Counted from the first letter of the stretch, positions 35,385 through 44,747 are shown. The stretch: DNA of 64,000 nt from Thaumasiovibrio sp043421945 (GCA_043421945.1 JBHOGO010000016.1:4291-68290), one strand, 5' to 3'. Notes: generated from the letters alone by a model not told the origin. Program-made: numbers and translations.

Positions 35385-35888
35385 ATGGCAGATGACAGCG
35401 ATATGCTGGAAGAGAAACCTTCCGGTGGTAAAAAGAATATTATTATTTTTATCGTATTAGGCATTGTGCTTTTGGCAGCAGGTGCTGGTGCGGGATACGT
35501 CTTGTTTGGTTCCAGCGACTCAGAATCTGCCATGGTCGAAGACGTGGCACCTGAGCCTATTGTGAGTGGTCCAGCGCTTTATGTAACCTTACCCCAGCCT
35601 TTTATCTTTAATGTCACCGGAGATTCACGTGACAGGCTTGTACAAGTGAATGTACAGCTTATGGTGAGAGGTGAAAATAACGAAGCAGAGGCGAAAAGCC
35701 ATTTGCCGTTGATTCGATCAACGTTGTTATCAACGTTTGGTGCAGCGACGGTAGAGCAATTAAGAACACCGACAGGGCGCATTGACCTACGAGCCAATGC
35801 GACCGTGTCTTTGCAATCAGCAATGAATAAAGTATCCGGTGGAAATGTGATTGAACGCGTTCTCTTCACCGGGTTTGTCATGCAATAA
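35385..35888 (+). CDS. fliL: FliL, basal-body/stator-associated protein
   Basis: This 167-residue protein has one N-terminal membrane segment (NIIIFIVLGIVLLAAGAGAGYVLF, about 18-42) and a periplasmic FliL domain (ALYVTLPQPFIFNVTGDSRDRLVQVNVQLMVRG). FliL forms rings around stators and supports torque at high load in Vibrio. It has a good AAGGAGAG ribosome binding site and lies between fliK and fliM. Confidence 0.95.
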   Translation: MADDSDMLEEKPSGGKKNIIIFIVLGIVLLAAGAGAGYVLFGSSDSESAMVEDVAPEPIVSGPALYVTLPQPFIFNVTGDSRDRLVQVNVQLMVRGENNEAEAKSHLPLIRSTLLSTFGAATVEQLRTPTGRIDLRANATVSLQSAMNKVSGGNVIERVLFTGFVMQ

Positions 35889-35897
35889 GGGGTCAAT

Positions 35898-36947
35898 GTG
35901 AGCGATCTTCTTTCCCAAGATGAAATTGATGCGCTACTTCATGGGGTTGATGATGTAGAGGATGATATAGACGACGGTGGTAGCCTTGAAGGTGCCGTTG
36001 TTTTTGATTTCTCTTCTCAAGATCGTATTGTCCGTGGGCGCATGCCCACCCTTGAGTTAATCAATGAACGTTTTGCTCGTCATATGCGGATCAGCCTGTT
36101 TAACATGCTGCGTAAAACGGCAGAAGTGTCGATCAATGGCGTACAAATGGTGAAGTTTGGTGAATACCAAAACACCTTGTACGTACCAACAAGTCTGAAT
36201 ATGGTGCGTTTTCGTCCTCTAAAAGGGACGGCTTTAATTACGATGGAAGCACGCCTTGTCTTTATCCTCGTAGAGAATTTCTTCGGTGGTGATGGTCGCT
36301 TCCATGCGAAGATTGAAGGGCGAGAGTTTACGCCCACCGAACGACGTATTATTCAAATGCTCTTGAAGTTGGTCTTTGAAGACTACCGAGAAGCTTGGTC
36401 GCCAGTCATGGGGGTTGAGTTTGAGTACCTTGATTCGGAAGTTAACCCGACAATGGCGAACATTGTTAGCCCAACAGAAGTGATCGTCGTGAGCTCATTC
36501 CATATCGAAGTGGACGGTGGCGGTGGTGATTTTCATGTCGTGATGCCATACGCCATGGTTGAGCCTATTCGTGAGCTATTGGATGCGGGTATTCAAAGTG
36601 ACAAGATGGAAACGGATGTTCGTTGGAGTAAAGCATTACGTGATGAAATCATGGATGTGCCAGTGAATCTGCGAGCGAACCTCTTGGATACTGATTTGAC
36701 ATTACGCGACCTCATGGAGCTACAACCGGGGGATGTGATTCCGGTTGATATGCCAGATGCCGCGACTGTCTTTATCGAAGATTTACCGACATTTAGAGCA
36801 AAAATGGGGCAGTCGAATGACAATATCGCCCTGAAGATAACAGAAAAACTGAAACGACCTGATATGGTGAAAACTGATTTGGCGTTTTTAGATCGTGATG
36901 CATTAGGCGCAGCGCTAACTGCAGAAAACGAAGAGCATGATGATTAA
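35898..36947 (+). CDS. fliM: FliM, motor switch protein and CheY-P receptor
   Basis: This 349-residue protein starts at GTG. The N-terminal CheY-P binding motif is intact (LLSQDEIDALLHGVDD), followed by the middle CheC-like domain (PTLELINERFARHMRISLFNMLRKTAEVSI..) and a C-terminal SpoA/C-ring domain (LQPGDVIPVDMPDAATVFIEDLPTFRAKMG). It forms the C ring with FliG and FliN. It follows fliL after 9 bases. Confidence 0.96.
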   Translation: MSDLLSQDEIDALLHGVDDVEDDIDDGGSLEGAVVFDFSSQDRIVRGRMPTLELINERFARHMRISLFNMLRKTAEVSINGVQMVKFGEYQNTLYVPTSLNMVRFRPLKGTALITMEARLVFILVENFFGGDGRFHAKIEGREFTPTERRIIQMLLKLVFEDYREAWSPVMGVEFEYLDSEVNPTMANIVSPTEVIVVSSFHIEVDGGGGDFHVVMPYAMVEPIRELLDAGIQSDKMETDVRWSKALRDEIMDVPVNLRANLLDTDLTLRDLMELQPGDVIPVDMPDAATVFIEDLPTFRAKMGQSNDNIALKITEKLKRPDMVKTDLAFLDRDALGAALTAENEEHDD

Positions 36948-36962
36948 TAGGTAGGTAACACC

Positions 36963-37358
36963 ATGGATCAAAATGATGATCAACAAATGGCCGATGAATG
37001 GGCAGCTGCGTTAGCCGCGCAAGAAGTAGATGAAAGTGTTAAAGCTGCCCCCCTTGATCAACTTGAAGATGATCCGGCACCCATTAGTGACGATGAGCGT
37101 AAACGTCTCGATTCCATTTTGGATATTCCGGTCACAATCTCAATGGAAGTGGGTCGCACGCAAATCAGTATTCGTAATTTACTCCAGTTGAATCAGGGAT
37201 CAGTGGTTGAGTTAGACCGTATTGCCGGTGAGTCACTCGACGTAATGGTCAACGGTACACTGATTGCTCACGGCGAAGTGGTCGTGGTCAATGACAAATT
37301 TGGTATTCGCCTAACGGATGTGATTAGCCAAACTGAGCGGATTAAAAAATTACGCTAA
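36963..37358 (+). CDS. fliN: FliN, motor switch protein
   Basis: This 131-residue protein has an acidic N-terminus and a SpoA domain (ILDIPVTISMEVGRTQISIRNLLQLNQGSVVELDRIAGESLDVMVNGTLIAHGEVVVVNDKFGIRLTDVIS). It completes the C ring and docks FliH/FliI. Its stop overlaps the fliO start by one base (TAATG). Confidence 0.96.
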   Translation: MDQNDDQQMADEWAAALAAQEVDESVKAAPLDQLEDDPAPISDDERKRLDSILDIPVTISMEVGRTQISIRNLLQLNQGSVVELDRIAGESLDVMVNGTLIAHGEVVVVNDKFGIRLTDVISQTERIKKLR

Positions 37359-37744
37359 TGAGAACCTCTTTTTATCTTACCTTTATCGCAGGCATGGTTT
37401 CATGCCCTGCGTTTGCGGCGGGTCCTGACCTTAATATAGCGACGACTATTTTGTCGCTTATCATGGTGATAGCGCTTATTTTAATGCTTGCTTGGCTGAT
37501 GAAGCGTATGCGCTTTTCTCAAATATCAGGTCAGCAAGGCACATTGAGAGTGATCAAACAACTATCACTGGGACAAAAAGAACGAGTGGTGGTGGTTGAG
37601 GTTGGCGGGGAGCAAATCCTCCTTGGTGTGACGCCTAATAATGTGAGTTTATTAAAATCACTCGCAGAGCCTTTACCTGAAGACGCGCCACCAGAATTCG
37701 CTAAGCAACTGTCTAAATTAATGAAGAAGAATGAAACGGACTAA
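37358..37744 (+). CDS. fliO: FliO, export-gate assembly protein
   Basis: This 128-residue protein has an N-terminal hydrophobic signal-like segment (FIAGMVSCPAFAAG), a membrane helix (TTILSLIMVIALILMLAWLM, about 28-48) and the cytoplasmic FliO domain (LRVIKQLSLGQKERVVVVEVGGEQILLGVTPNNVSLL). FliO helps assemble the FliP ring. It starts one base before the end of fliN and overlaps fliP by 14 bases. Confidence 0.93.
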   Translation: MRTSFYLTFIAGMVSCPAFAAGPDLNIATTILSLIMVIALILMLAWLMKRMRFSQISGQQGTLRVIKQLSLGQKERVVVVEVGGEQILLGVTPNNVSLLKSLAEPLPEDAPPEFAKQLSKLMKKNETD

Positions 37745-38591
37745 TCTCTTTGCTGTCATGATGATGGCCTTTTTTATGTTTTGGATGGTTCCTGCGAGCG
37801 CAGAAGAAGAAATTGCGGGTGCAGTGCCTGCAGCGGCAGCCGTCGATTCGAACATTACTATTAGCGAAATGGAAACGGATGGGGTCGGTGGCTTAAGTCG
37901 CTTGAGTCAAGTCGGTCCTGGTATCCCTGCACTAAAGATGACCATCAACCCCGATGGTAGCGAAGACTATTCCGTCAACTTGCAGATCTTAGCGTTAATG
38001 ACCGCGATGGGTTTTCTACCCGCGATTGTTATCTTAATGACCTCGTTTACCCGCATTGTGGTGGTGATGTCGATACTTCGGCAAGCGATGGGCTTACAGC
38101 AAACGCCTTCGAATCAAGTGATTATCGGAATCGCGATGTTTTTGACCTTTTTCATTATGTCACCGGTGATCAGTGAAATTAATGAGCGCTCAGTTCAGCC
38201 TTATATGAGCGAGCAAATCACCGCTCGTGAAGCGTTTGACACCGCACAGCAACCGCTGCGTACTTTCATGCTGAAACAGACGCGAGTAAAAGACCTTGAG
38301 ACGTTTGTGAATATGTCTGGTGCAGAAGTGACGACGCCGGAAGACGTTCCGATGACGGTACTTATTCCCGCTTTTATCACTTCAGAGCTGAAAACCGCAT
38401 TCCAGATTGGCTTCATGCTCTTTTTACCTTTCCTCGTGATTGACTTGGTTGTGGCGTCTATTTTGATGGCCATGGGTATGATGATGCTATCTCCGATGAT
38501 TGTTTCACTACCGTTTAAACTTATGTTATTTGTGCTAGTGGATGGTTGGAACCTGATTCTATCCACTCTGGCGGGAAGTTTCGGCCTATGA
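37731..38591 (+). CDS. fliP: FliP, export-gate core protein
   Basis: This 286-residue protein has an N-terminal signal peptide (MMMAFFMFWMVPASA) and the FliP core with ALMTAMGFLPAIVILMTSFTRIVVVMSILRQAMGLQQTPSNQVI and FQIGFMLFLPFLVIDLVVASILMAMGMMMLSP. With FliQ and FliR it forms the export gate in the MS ring. It overlaps both fliO (14 bases) and fliQ (ATGA), a tightly coupled series. Confidence 0.96.
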   Translation: MKRTNLFAVMMMAFFMFWMVPASAEEEIAGAVPAAAAVDSNITISEMETDGVGGLSRLSQVGPGIPALKMTINPDGSEDYSVNLQILALMTAMGFLPAIVILMTSFTRIVVVMSILRQAMGLQQTPSNQVIIGIAMFLTFFIMSPVISEINERSVQPYMSEQITAREAFDTAQQPLRTFMLKQTRVKDLETFVNMSGAEVTTPEDVPMTVLIPAFITSELKTAFQIGFMLFLPFLVIDLVVASILMAMGMMMLSPMIVSLPFKLMLFVLVDGWNLILSTLAGSFGL

Positions 38592-38857
38592 CACCTGAAG
38601 CGTTTGTCGAACTCTTTCAAGATGCCCTACAGATGGTATTACTCATGGTAACGGCCATTGTTGTTCCCGGGCTATTAATCGGTCTCGTGGTGGCAGTATT
38701 CCAAGCGGCAACGTCCATTAACGAACAAACATTGAGTTTTTTACCGCGTTTAATTGTGACGCTGTTGGCACTCATGTTGTTTGGGCACTGGATGACACAA
38801 ACGTTAATGGAGTATTTTTTCGATCTCATCGATCGCGTTCCTTTGCTCCTCTATTAG
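38588..38857 (+). CDS. fliQ: FliQ, export-gate protein
   Basis: This 89-residue protein has two membrane helices (VLLMVTAIVVPGLLIGLVVAVFQAATSINEQTLSFLPRL and VTLLALMLFGHWMTQTLMEYF). It starts MTPEAFVELFQDAL. ATG 38588 overlaps the fliP stop in ATGA, the usual coupling; a start at 38546 would sit inside fliP and is unlikely. Confidence 0.95.
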   Translation: MTPEAFVELFQDALQMVLLMVTAIVVPGLLIGLVVAVFQAATSINEQTLSFLPRLIVTLLALMLFGHWMTQTLMEYFFDLIDRVPLLLY

Positions 38858-38866
38858 GTTTGCGTG

Positions 38867-39649
38867 ATGGACTATCCCGCCAGCGTTATTATTGATTTCA
38901 TTGCCAACTTAATCTGGCCCTTTACACGCATCTCTTCGATGATGATGGCGATGACGTTTTTTGGGGCGCAGTTTGTCTCACCACGTATTCGCCTCTATTT
39001 AGCCTTTGCCATCACACTTGCGATGTCAGGGACACTCCCTGCAATGCCAACAGATGTTGAGTTATTCTCTATTGGAGGCTTCATCATTACCGCTCAACAA
39101 GTTTTGATCGGTGTGGCGATGGGAATGGTAACGCAGTTTGTCACGCAAAGTTTTGTACTGTTAGGGCAAATTCTGGGTATGCAGTCCAGTCTTGGTTTTG
39201 CATCAATGGTCGACCCCTCAAATGGGCAAAATACGCCGGTGCTTGGGCAGCTATTCATGTTCTTGGCACTGATGCTCTTTTTGGTGACAAATGGGCATTT
39301 AGAAATGTTGCAGATTGTCGCCATGAGCTTTGATACTTTACCCGTTGGTGAGTTGATGTTAGAAACCACCGACTATGAGCAGCTGGCTGGTTGGTTTGGG
39401 CATATGTTTAAGGCTGGGCTGTCGATGGCGGTCGCAGGTATTATTGCACTGATGACCGTTAACCTCTCTTTTGGAGTCATGACACGTGCCGCTCCCCAAT
39501 TGAATATTTTTGCTTTGGGCTTCTCGTTTGCATTGTTACTCGGGTTATTGATTAGCTGGTACATTGTATTAGGTATCATGCCGAAATATGAATACCAATG
39601 GCAGCAAGGCGTAGAGCAAGTCTGCAGCCTCGTTCGCATTGATTGTTAG
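38867..39649 (+). CDS. fliR: FliR, export-gate protein
   Basis: This 260-residue membrane protein with about six helices matches FliR: FARISSMMM-like start segment (WPFTRISSMMMAMTFFGAQFVSPRIRLYLAFAI), GVAMGMVTQFVTQSFVLLGQILGMQSSLGFASMVDPSNG, and SFALLLGLLISWYIVLGIMP. It completes the FliPQR gate. A GTG three bases earlier (38864) is an alternative start. flhB follows after 9 bases. Confidence 0.95.
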   Translation: MDYPASVIIDFIANLIWPFTRISSMMMAMTFFGAQFVSPRIRLYLAFAITLAMSGTLPAMPTDVELFSIGGFIITAQQVLIGVAMGMVTQFVTQSFVLLGQILGMQSSLGFASMVDPSNGQNTPVLGQLFMFLALMLFLVTNGHLEMLQIVAMSFDTLPVGELMLETTDYEQLAGWFGHMFKAGLSMAVAGIIALMTVNLSFGVMTRAAPQLNIFALGFSFALLLGLLISWYIVLGIMPKYEYQWQQGVEQVCSLVRIDC

Positions 39650-39658
39650 GGAGGCAGG

Positions 39659-40792
39659 ATGGCAGAATCTGACGGTCAGGAACGCACAGAAGACCCCACG
39701 GCCAGGCGATTGCAACAGGCCCGTGAAAAAGGGCAAATTGCACGTTCCAAAGAGCTAGCCACCGTGACTTTATTGGTCGCGGGTGCCAGTATCATGATGC
39801 TAATGGGTGACACATTGGGCTTGGCTCTGATGACGTTCATGGGGCGAATGTTTTCGCTTACACGGGAAGAAATCTTTGATTTTAATGTATTGATGACCGT
39901 ACTGACTGAATCCATATGGCATATCCTTTGGCCACTACTCATTGTTCTTTGCAGTCTGTTCGTTGCCGCCTTGATTGGTGCTGCGGGAATTGGAGGCGTC
40001 AATTGGTCGATGGAAGCAGCGATGCCGAAATGGTCTAAGCTCAATCCTCTTAGCGGATTAAAACGCATGATAGGCATGCAGAGCTTAATGGAGCTCATTA
40101 AGTCGATATTAAAAGTACTCTTGGTTGCTGGGGTAGCCGTTTGGCTAATGCGCTCAAGTCTGCAGGATTTGTTCGAAATAAACCGAGAGCTATTTCCAAA
40201 TAACTTGTTTCATGCCTTATCGGTATTACTCCGCTTTGTACTGCTGATTAGCTGCTCATTGTTAGTTGTTGTCGCAATCGATATCCCTTATCAAATTTGG
40301 CAGCACACCGAACAGCTCAAGATGACTAAGCAAGAGGTCAAAGATGAGTTTAAAGACACCGAAGGTAAGCCTGAAGTCAAAGGTCGAATTCGGATGTTAC
40401 AACGTGAAGCTGCACAGCGCCGGATGATGGCTGAAGTTCCCCAAGCCGATGTCATTATCACTAACCCCGAGCACTTCTCCGTTGCACTTCGTTACGACCA
40501 ATCTCTTGATTCAGCTCCGATCGTGGTAGCGAAAGGCATTGATCACCTCGCGATGAAGATCCGAGAAATTGCCAATGAGAACGATATTGATATTGTCCCT
40601 GCGCCACCGCTGGCACGTGCGTTGTACCATACTACGGAGTTAGAGCAGCAGATCCCTGATGGGCTATTTACTGCGGTTGCTCAGGTATTAGCGTATGTAT
40701 TCCAGCTTAAGCAGTACCGCAAAGGGCGTGGTAAACGACCGAATGTGAAAGAGCGAAACTTTGAACCGCCTGTCGATATGCGTTATGACTAA
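39659..40792 (+). CDS. flhB: FlhB, export specificity switch
   Basis: This 377-residue protein starts with the FlhB signature GQERTEDPTARRLQQAREKGQIARSKEL. It has four membrane helices (about 30-210), the linker EVKDEFKDTEGKPEVKGRIRMLQREAAQRRMM and the cytoplasmic domain. The autocleavage motif is N269-P270-E271-H272, with Glu in place of the usual Thr; Asn and Pro, which carry out cleavage, are kept at the same positions as in Salmonella. It is the last gene of the fliK operon. Confidence 0.95.
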   Translation: MAESDGQERTEDPTARRLQQAREKGQIARSKELATVTLLVAGASIMMLMGDTLGLALMTFMGRMFSLTREEIFDFNVLMTVLTESIWHILWPLLIVLCSLFVAALIGAAGIGGVNWSMEAAMPKWSKLNPLSGLKRMIGMQSLMELIKSILKVLLVAGVAVWLMRSSLQDLFEINRELFPNNLFHALSVLLRFVLLISCSLLVVVAIDIPYQIWQHTEQLKMTKQEVKDEFKDTEGKPEVKGRIRMLQREAAQRRMMAEVPQADVIITNPEHFSVALRYDQSLDSAPIVVAKGIDHLAMKIREIANENDIDIVPAPPLARALYHTTELEQQIPDGLFTAVAQVLAYVFQLKQYRKGRGKRPNVKERNFEPPVDMRYD

Positions 40793-40821
40793 AAGAAGTG
40801 TCAACTTTCCAGCACTAAATT

Positions 40822-40836
40822 AGGTATAATTCTTGC
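40822..40836 (+). promoter_or_regulatory. Probable sigma-54 promoter of flhA
   Basis: AGGTAT (40822-40827), five bases and TTGC (40833-40836) keep GG-N10-GC but have A for the first T. The core GGTATAATTC is identical to that of the flrB promoter. TATAAT (40825-40830) is also a perfect sigma-70 -10 box. Confidence 0.55.
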
Positions 40837-40966
40837 TTGTGTGCTGCTTATGCAGTTTAGAATTTATTCGTCGTTGATGTCATTTTTGACGTGTTAACAC
40901 TCGATAAAAGGTGTTTTCACTCACTGTGAACGTTGATATGACAGACAGGAAATAACCGCAACAACT

Positions 40967-43060
40967 ATGAAAGCGTCTTTGCCTTTTTTAAATAAAATCC
41001 CCATGGACCGCCTTCGAGCGATGCCCTCGATAGGTGCGCCGATCGTTGTTCTGGGTACTTTGGCAATGGTCGTCCTGCCGATGCCACCCTTGTTATTGGA
41101 TATGACGTTTTCATTTAATATCGCGCTCTCTTTGATCGTTCTATTAGTGACGATATACACACGTCGTCCGCTGGACTTTGCTGCTTTCCCAACCGTTTTG
41201 TTAATTGCCACTTTGCTGCGCTTGGCACTGAATGTTGCTTCCACTCGGGTTGTACTGCTCCATGGGCATGCTGGCCCTGGTGCCGCAGGGCAGGTGATCG
41301 ATGCCTTTGGTAGTGTGGTGATTGGTGGTAACTATGCCGTTGGTCTTGTGGTATTCCTTATCTTGATGATCATTAACTTTATGGTTGTGACTAAAGGTGC
41401 AGGACGGATATCGGAAGTGAGTGCGCGTTTTACCCTTGATGCCTTGCCAGGTAAACAAATGGCCATTGATGCCGATTTGAACGCTGGCTTAATCGACCAA
41501 GACCAAGCACGTTTACGACGTAGTGAAGTGACGAAAGAAGCCGATTTCTATGGTTCGATGGATGGTGCATCTAAGTTCGTTAAAGGGGATGCAATCGCCG
41601 GTATTCTTATCCTTCTGATTAACATTGTCGGTGGATTAATTATCGGAATGAGCCAGCACGGCATGCTCTTTTCTGATGCTGTTGAAGTCTTTACGTTATT
41701 GACGATTGGTGATGGCTTAGTCGCGCAAATACCTTCTTTATTGCTTTCTATCGGCGCGGCAATGATGGTGACTCGCCAGAATACCGATGAAGACATGGGG
41801 CAACAGATGTTTGCCCAAATGTTTGATAACCCGAGAGCATTGGCAATTACTGCGGGTATCTTGTTTGTGATGGGCATTGTGCCTGGTATGCCTCACATTC
41901 CCTTTTTGCTCTTAGCTGCCATGACGGGTGGCGCAGCATACTATCGAATTAAGAAGACACAAACACAAGCGCTGGCAGTGATAGAGAAAGAAGATGCCTT
42001 ACCGGAAGCGCCAGTGCATAAAGAGCTATCTTGGGATGATGTCCAACCGGTTGATATTATTGGACTAGAAGTGGGCTATCGATTGATTCCAATGGTGGAT
42101 AAAGAGCAAGGTGGCGAACTCTTGGAGCGTGTTAAGGGTGTACGTAAGAAGCTTTCTCAAGATTTTGGCTTTTTAGTACCACCCGTACATATTCGCGATA
42201 ACTTGGAACTACCACCGAATAGCTACCGGATTACCTTGATGGGGGTTGCCTTTGGTGAGGCTGATATTCGTCAAGATATGGAACTCGCTATCAACCCAGG
42301 TCAAGTATTTGGTCAGATTGAAGGTGAGCCAACACGAGATCCTGCCTTTGACCTTGAAGCAACATGGATAGTAGAGAGCCAGCGTGAGCACGCACAAGCA
42401 TTAGGTTATACCGTGGTTGATTCCGCAACAGTACTTGCCACGCATTTGAGCCAAGTGCTCACCAATCATGCTTCACTGCTATTGGGGCATGAAGAGGTTC
42501 AGAACTTATTGGAAATGCTGGGTAAATCTGCACCTAAACTGGTGGAAAACTTTATCCCTGATCAACTACCACTTGGCGCGATGGTGAAAGTGCTCCAAAA
42601 CTTATTGAACGAAGCTATTCCTATTCGTGACATTCGCTCCATTGTTCAAACAATGTCGGAATACGCAAGCAAGAGTCAAGATCCTGACATATTGACAGCG
42701 GCGGTACGTATTAGTCTCAAGCGTATGATTGTACAGGAGATCAATGGCGTAGAGCCTGAAATCCCAGTGATTACCCTAGTCCCAGAACTGGAACAAATGT
42801 TGCATAAAACTATGCAAGCAGCGGGTGGTGAATCAACAGGTATTGAACCTGGCTTAGCTGAGCGATTGCAGTCATCACTGACTGAAGCATCCCAGCAGCA
42901 AGAGTTGAAAGGGGAGCCGTCTATACTTCTTACATCAGGAGTATTGAGGAGTACATTGGCGCAATTTGTGAGAAACACAATCCCGAGCTTGCATGTGCTG
43001 TCTTATCAGGAAGTGCCTGATGAAAAACAAATTCGAATTGTGAATGCAGTCGGTAACTAA
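40967..43060 (+). CDS. flhA: FlhA, export-gate protein
   Basis: This 697-residue protein has an N-terminal membrane half of about eight helices (about 20-325), including RRPLDFAAFPTVLLIATLLRLALNVASTRVVLL and the FHIPEP-family loop ARFTLDALPGKQMAIDADLNAGLIDQDQARLRR. The C-terminal cytoplasmic ring domain docks chaperone-substrate pairs. It starts MKASLPFLNKIP, like Vibrio FlhA. It is separated from flhB by 174 bases with a probable promoter and several small palindromes. Confidence 0.96.
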   Translation: MKASLPFLNKIPMDRLRAMPSIGAPIVVLGTLAMVVLPMPPLLLDMTFSFNIALSLIVLLVTIYTRRPLDFAAFPTVLLIATLLRLALNVASTRVVLLHGHAGPGAAGQVIDAFGSVVIGGNYAVGLVVFLILMIINFMVVTKGAGRISEVSARFTLDALPGKQMAIDADLNAGLIDQDQARLRRSEVTKEADFYGSMDGASKFVKGDAIAGILILLINIVGGLIIGMSQHGMLFSDAVEVFTLLTIGDGLVAQIPSLLLSIGAAMMVTRQNTDEDMGQQMFAQMFDNPRALAITAGILFVMGIVPGMPHIPFLLLAAMTGGAAYYRIKKTQTQALAVIEKEDALPEAPVHKELSWDDVQPVDIIGLEVGYRLIPMVDKEQGGELLERVKGVRKKLSQDFGFLVPPVHIRDNLELPPNSYRITLMGVAFGEADIRQDMELAINPGQVFGQIEGEPTRDPAFDLEATWIVESQREHAQALGYTVVDSATVLATHLSQVLTNHASLLLGHEEVQNLLEMLGKSAPKLVENFIPDQLPLGAMVKVLQNLLNEAIPIRDIRSIVQTMSEYASKSQDPDILTAAVRISLKRMIVQEINGVEPEIPVITLVPELEQMLHKTMQAAGGESTGIEPGLAERLQSSLTEASQQQELKGEPSILLTSGVLRSTLAQFVRNTIPSLHVLSYQEVPDEKQIRIVNAVGN

Positions 43061-43118
43061 TTCGTTAGTTTGTTAGTCACGTTACCCACAACATTTGCTG
43101 TTATTCAGGAAGAAGATA

Positions 43119-44747
43119 TTGAAGATTAAACGCTTTTTTGCCAAAGATATGCGAACAGCACTGAGCCAAGTGAAAGAAGAACTTGGCGCAGATGCAGTGA
43201 TTATGTCTAACAAAAAGGTGACGGGTGGTATCGAAATTGTTGCAGCGGTTGATAACGATGCACAACCAGCCCCTCCGCCGCCACCGACTCAAGCCGCGAC
43301 TTCACTGTCGAAAAATTATGATGCGGCTAAGCGTAAGCTCGCTGATGATCGCGTTGATATCTCTCAGAAAAAAACATCCACAGCAGGGCGTTTTGCGAAG
43401 GTATTGCAGCAGTTTCAATCATCTGAACCAGCAGCAGATTCAGAAGCGGATAGTTTAAGTGCACTACTGGCACGTCAAGATAAACGTCAGAATAATGACG
43501 CTTCTCGTCAGTTAGGGCGTCAAGAAACAGCACGAGCAAGTCAGCCTCGTCAGGAATATGACAAGCGCTCCCCGCAGCCAACCCCTCAATTTAATGCACG
43601 TCGTCAATCTGATGATCGCCAATCTTTATCCCGTCAATCAGCAATGGCCCAAGGTCAGCAGCCAGCGCGCTCGCAGGCTCGCCATACCGGACAAGGCAAT
43701 GGCGCTCAATCAATGGGGGGCTTCGGGCGTCAGAATCGTCAAGAAGAGAGACCTTCACCACGATTAGACCCTAGTCGTTATGATGCTCGTCAGTCTCAAG
43801 CGAGCGCAACTGAAATGGATAACATGCGTGAAGAGATGGCAGCGATACGCAAGTTATTAGAACATCAGGTCTCTGGCTTGATGTGGCAAGAAGTTGAGCG
43901 TCGTGAGCCTATGCGCGCCATGATGATAAAACGCCTCGAAAAAATGGGGCTTTCCGATGAGCTTTCCGACCAACTGGCTTGCTATATTCCTGAAGATGTC
44001 GCGCCAAATGAGGCGTGGCCAGCGTTGCTAGAAATGTTGAGTGATCAAATTATTACGCTGGATGACTGTATTTTAGAAAACGGTGGCGTGGCCGCTTTAC
44101 TTGGTCCAACGGGAGTGGGTAAAACCACGACGATCGCTAAACTCGCTGCAAGAGCTGCGATGGAGCATGGTCCGGATGAAGTCGCATTAGTGACAACGGA
44201 TACGTATCGTATCGGTGCACATGAACAACTGGCCACATATGGCAGAATTATGGGTTGTCCGGTAAGAGTGGCTAAAGATGCAGACGAACTTGCCGAAGTA
44301 TTATACCAGTTGCGTCATCGTCGACTTGTTTTGTTGGATACTGCCGGGATGGGGCAAAGAGATATTCGCCTATCAGAACAACTCGATGCATTAATGGAAA
44401 ATAGCGGTGCTCAAATTAAAAGCTATCTTGTGTTACCTGCGACAGCACAGCGACGAGTACTTCAGGAAACCATAGAGCACTTTAGACGCATTCCGCTTGC
44501 CGGATGTATTGTCACCAAAATTGATGAGTGTTTGAGCTTAGGGGAGCTCATCAACGTGACAATACAAAATGCACTCCCCGTTGCTTACATCGCCGACGGT
44601 CAACGCGTGCCAGAGGATATCAAGATTGCGAGCGGAAATTTCTTGGTGACTCGGGCAAACGAGCTGTTAGAGAAAGAACTAAAACATCAGCAACATTTCT
44701 GGAGCAGTGATGCTTCAGATGCACAAGCGGCAGACTATTATGATTAA
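43119..44747 (+). CDS. flhF: FlhF, SRP-type GTPase setting the flagellar pole
   Basis: The start is TTG 43119, with AGGAAG 6 bases upstream, giving the conserved N-terminus (M)KIKRFFAKDMRTALSQVKEELGADAVIMSNKKV and 542 residues. A basic, Gln/Arg-rich linker (about 60-240) precedes the NG domain. GTPase motifs are GPTGVGKTTTIAKLAAR (about 328-344), DTYRIGAHEQL (near 360), DTAGMGQRD (near 407) and TKIDE. FlhF recruits early flagellar parts to the pole and is countered by FlhG. Its end overlaps flhG by 8 bases. Confidence 0.95.
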   Translation: MKIKRFFAKDMRTALSQVKEELGADAVIMSNKKVTGGIEIVAAVDNDAQPAPPPPPTQAATSLSKNYDAAKRKLADDRVDISQKKTSTAGRFAKVLQQFQSSEPAADSEADSLSALLARQDKRQNNDASRQLGRQETARASQPRQEYDKRSPQPTPQFNARRQSDDRQSLSRQSAMAQGQQPARSQARHTGQGNGAQSMGGFGRQNRQEERPSPRLDPSRYDARQSQASATEMDNMREEMAAIRKLLEHQVSGLMWQEVERREPMRAMMIKRLEKMGLSDELSDQLACYIPEDVAPNEAWPALLEMLSDQIITLDDCILENGGVAALLGPTGVGKTTTIAKLAARAAMEHGPDEVALVTTDTYRIGAHEQLATYGRIMGCPVRVAKDADELAEVLYQLRHRRLVLLDTAGMGQRDIRLSEQLDALMENSGAQIKSYLVLPATAQRRVLQETIEHFRRIPLAGCIVTKIDECLSLGELINVTIQNALPVAYIADGQRVPEDIKIASGNFLVTRANELLEKELKHQQHFWSSDASDAQAADYYD

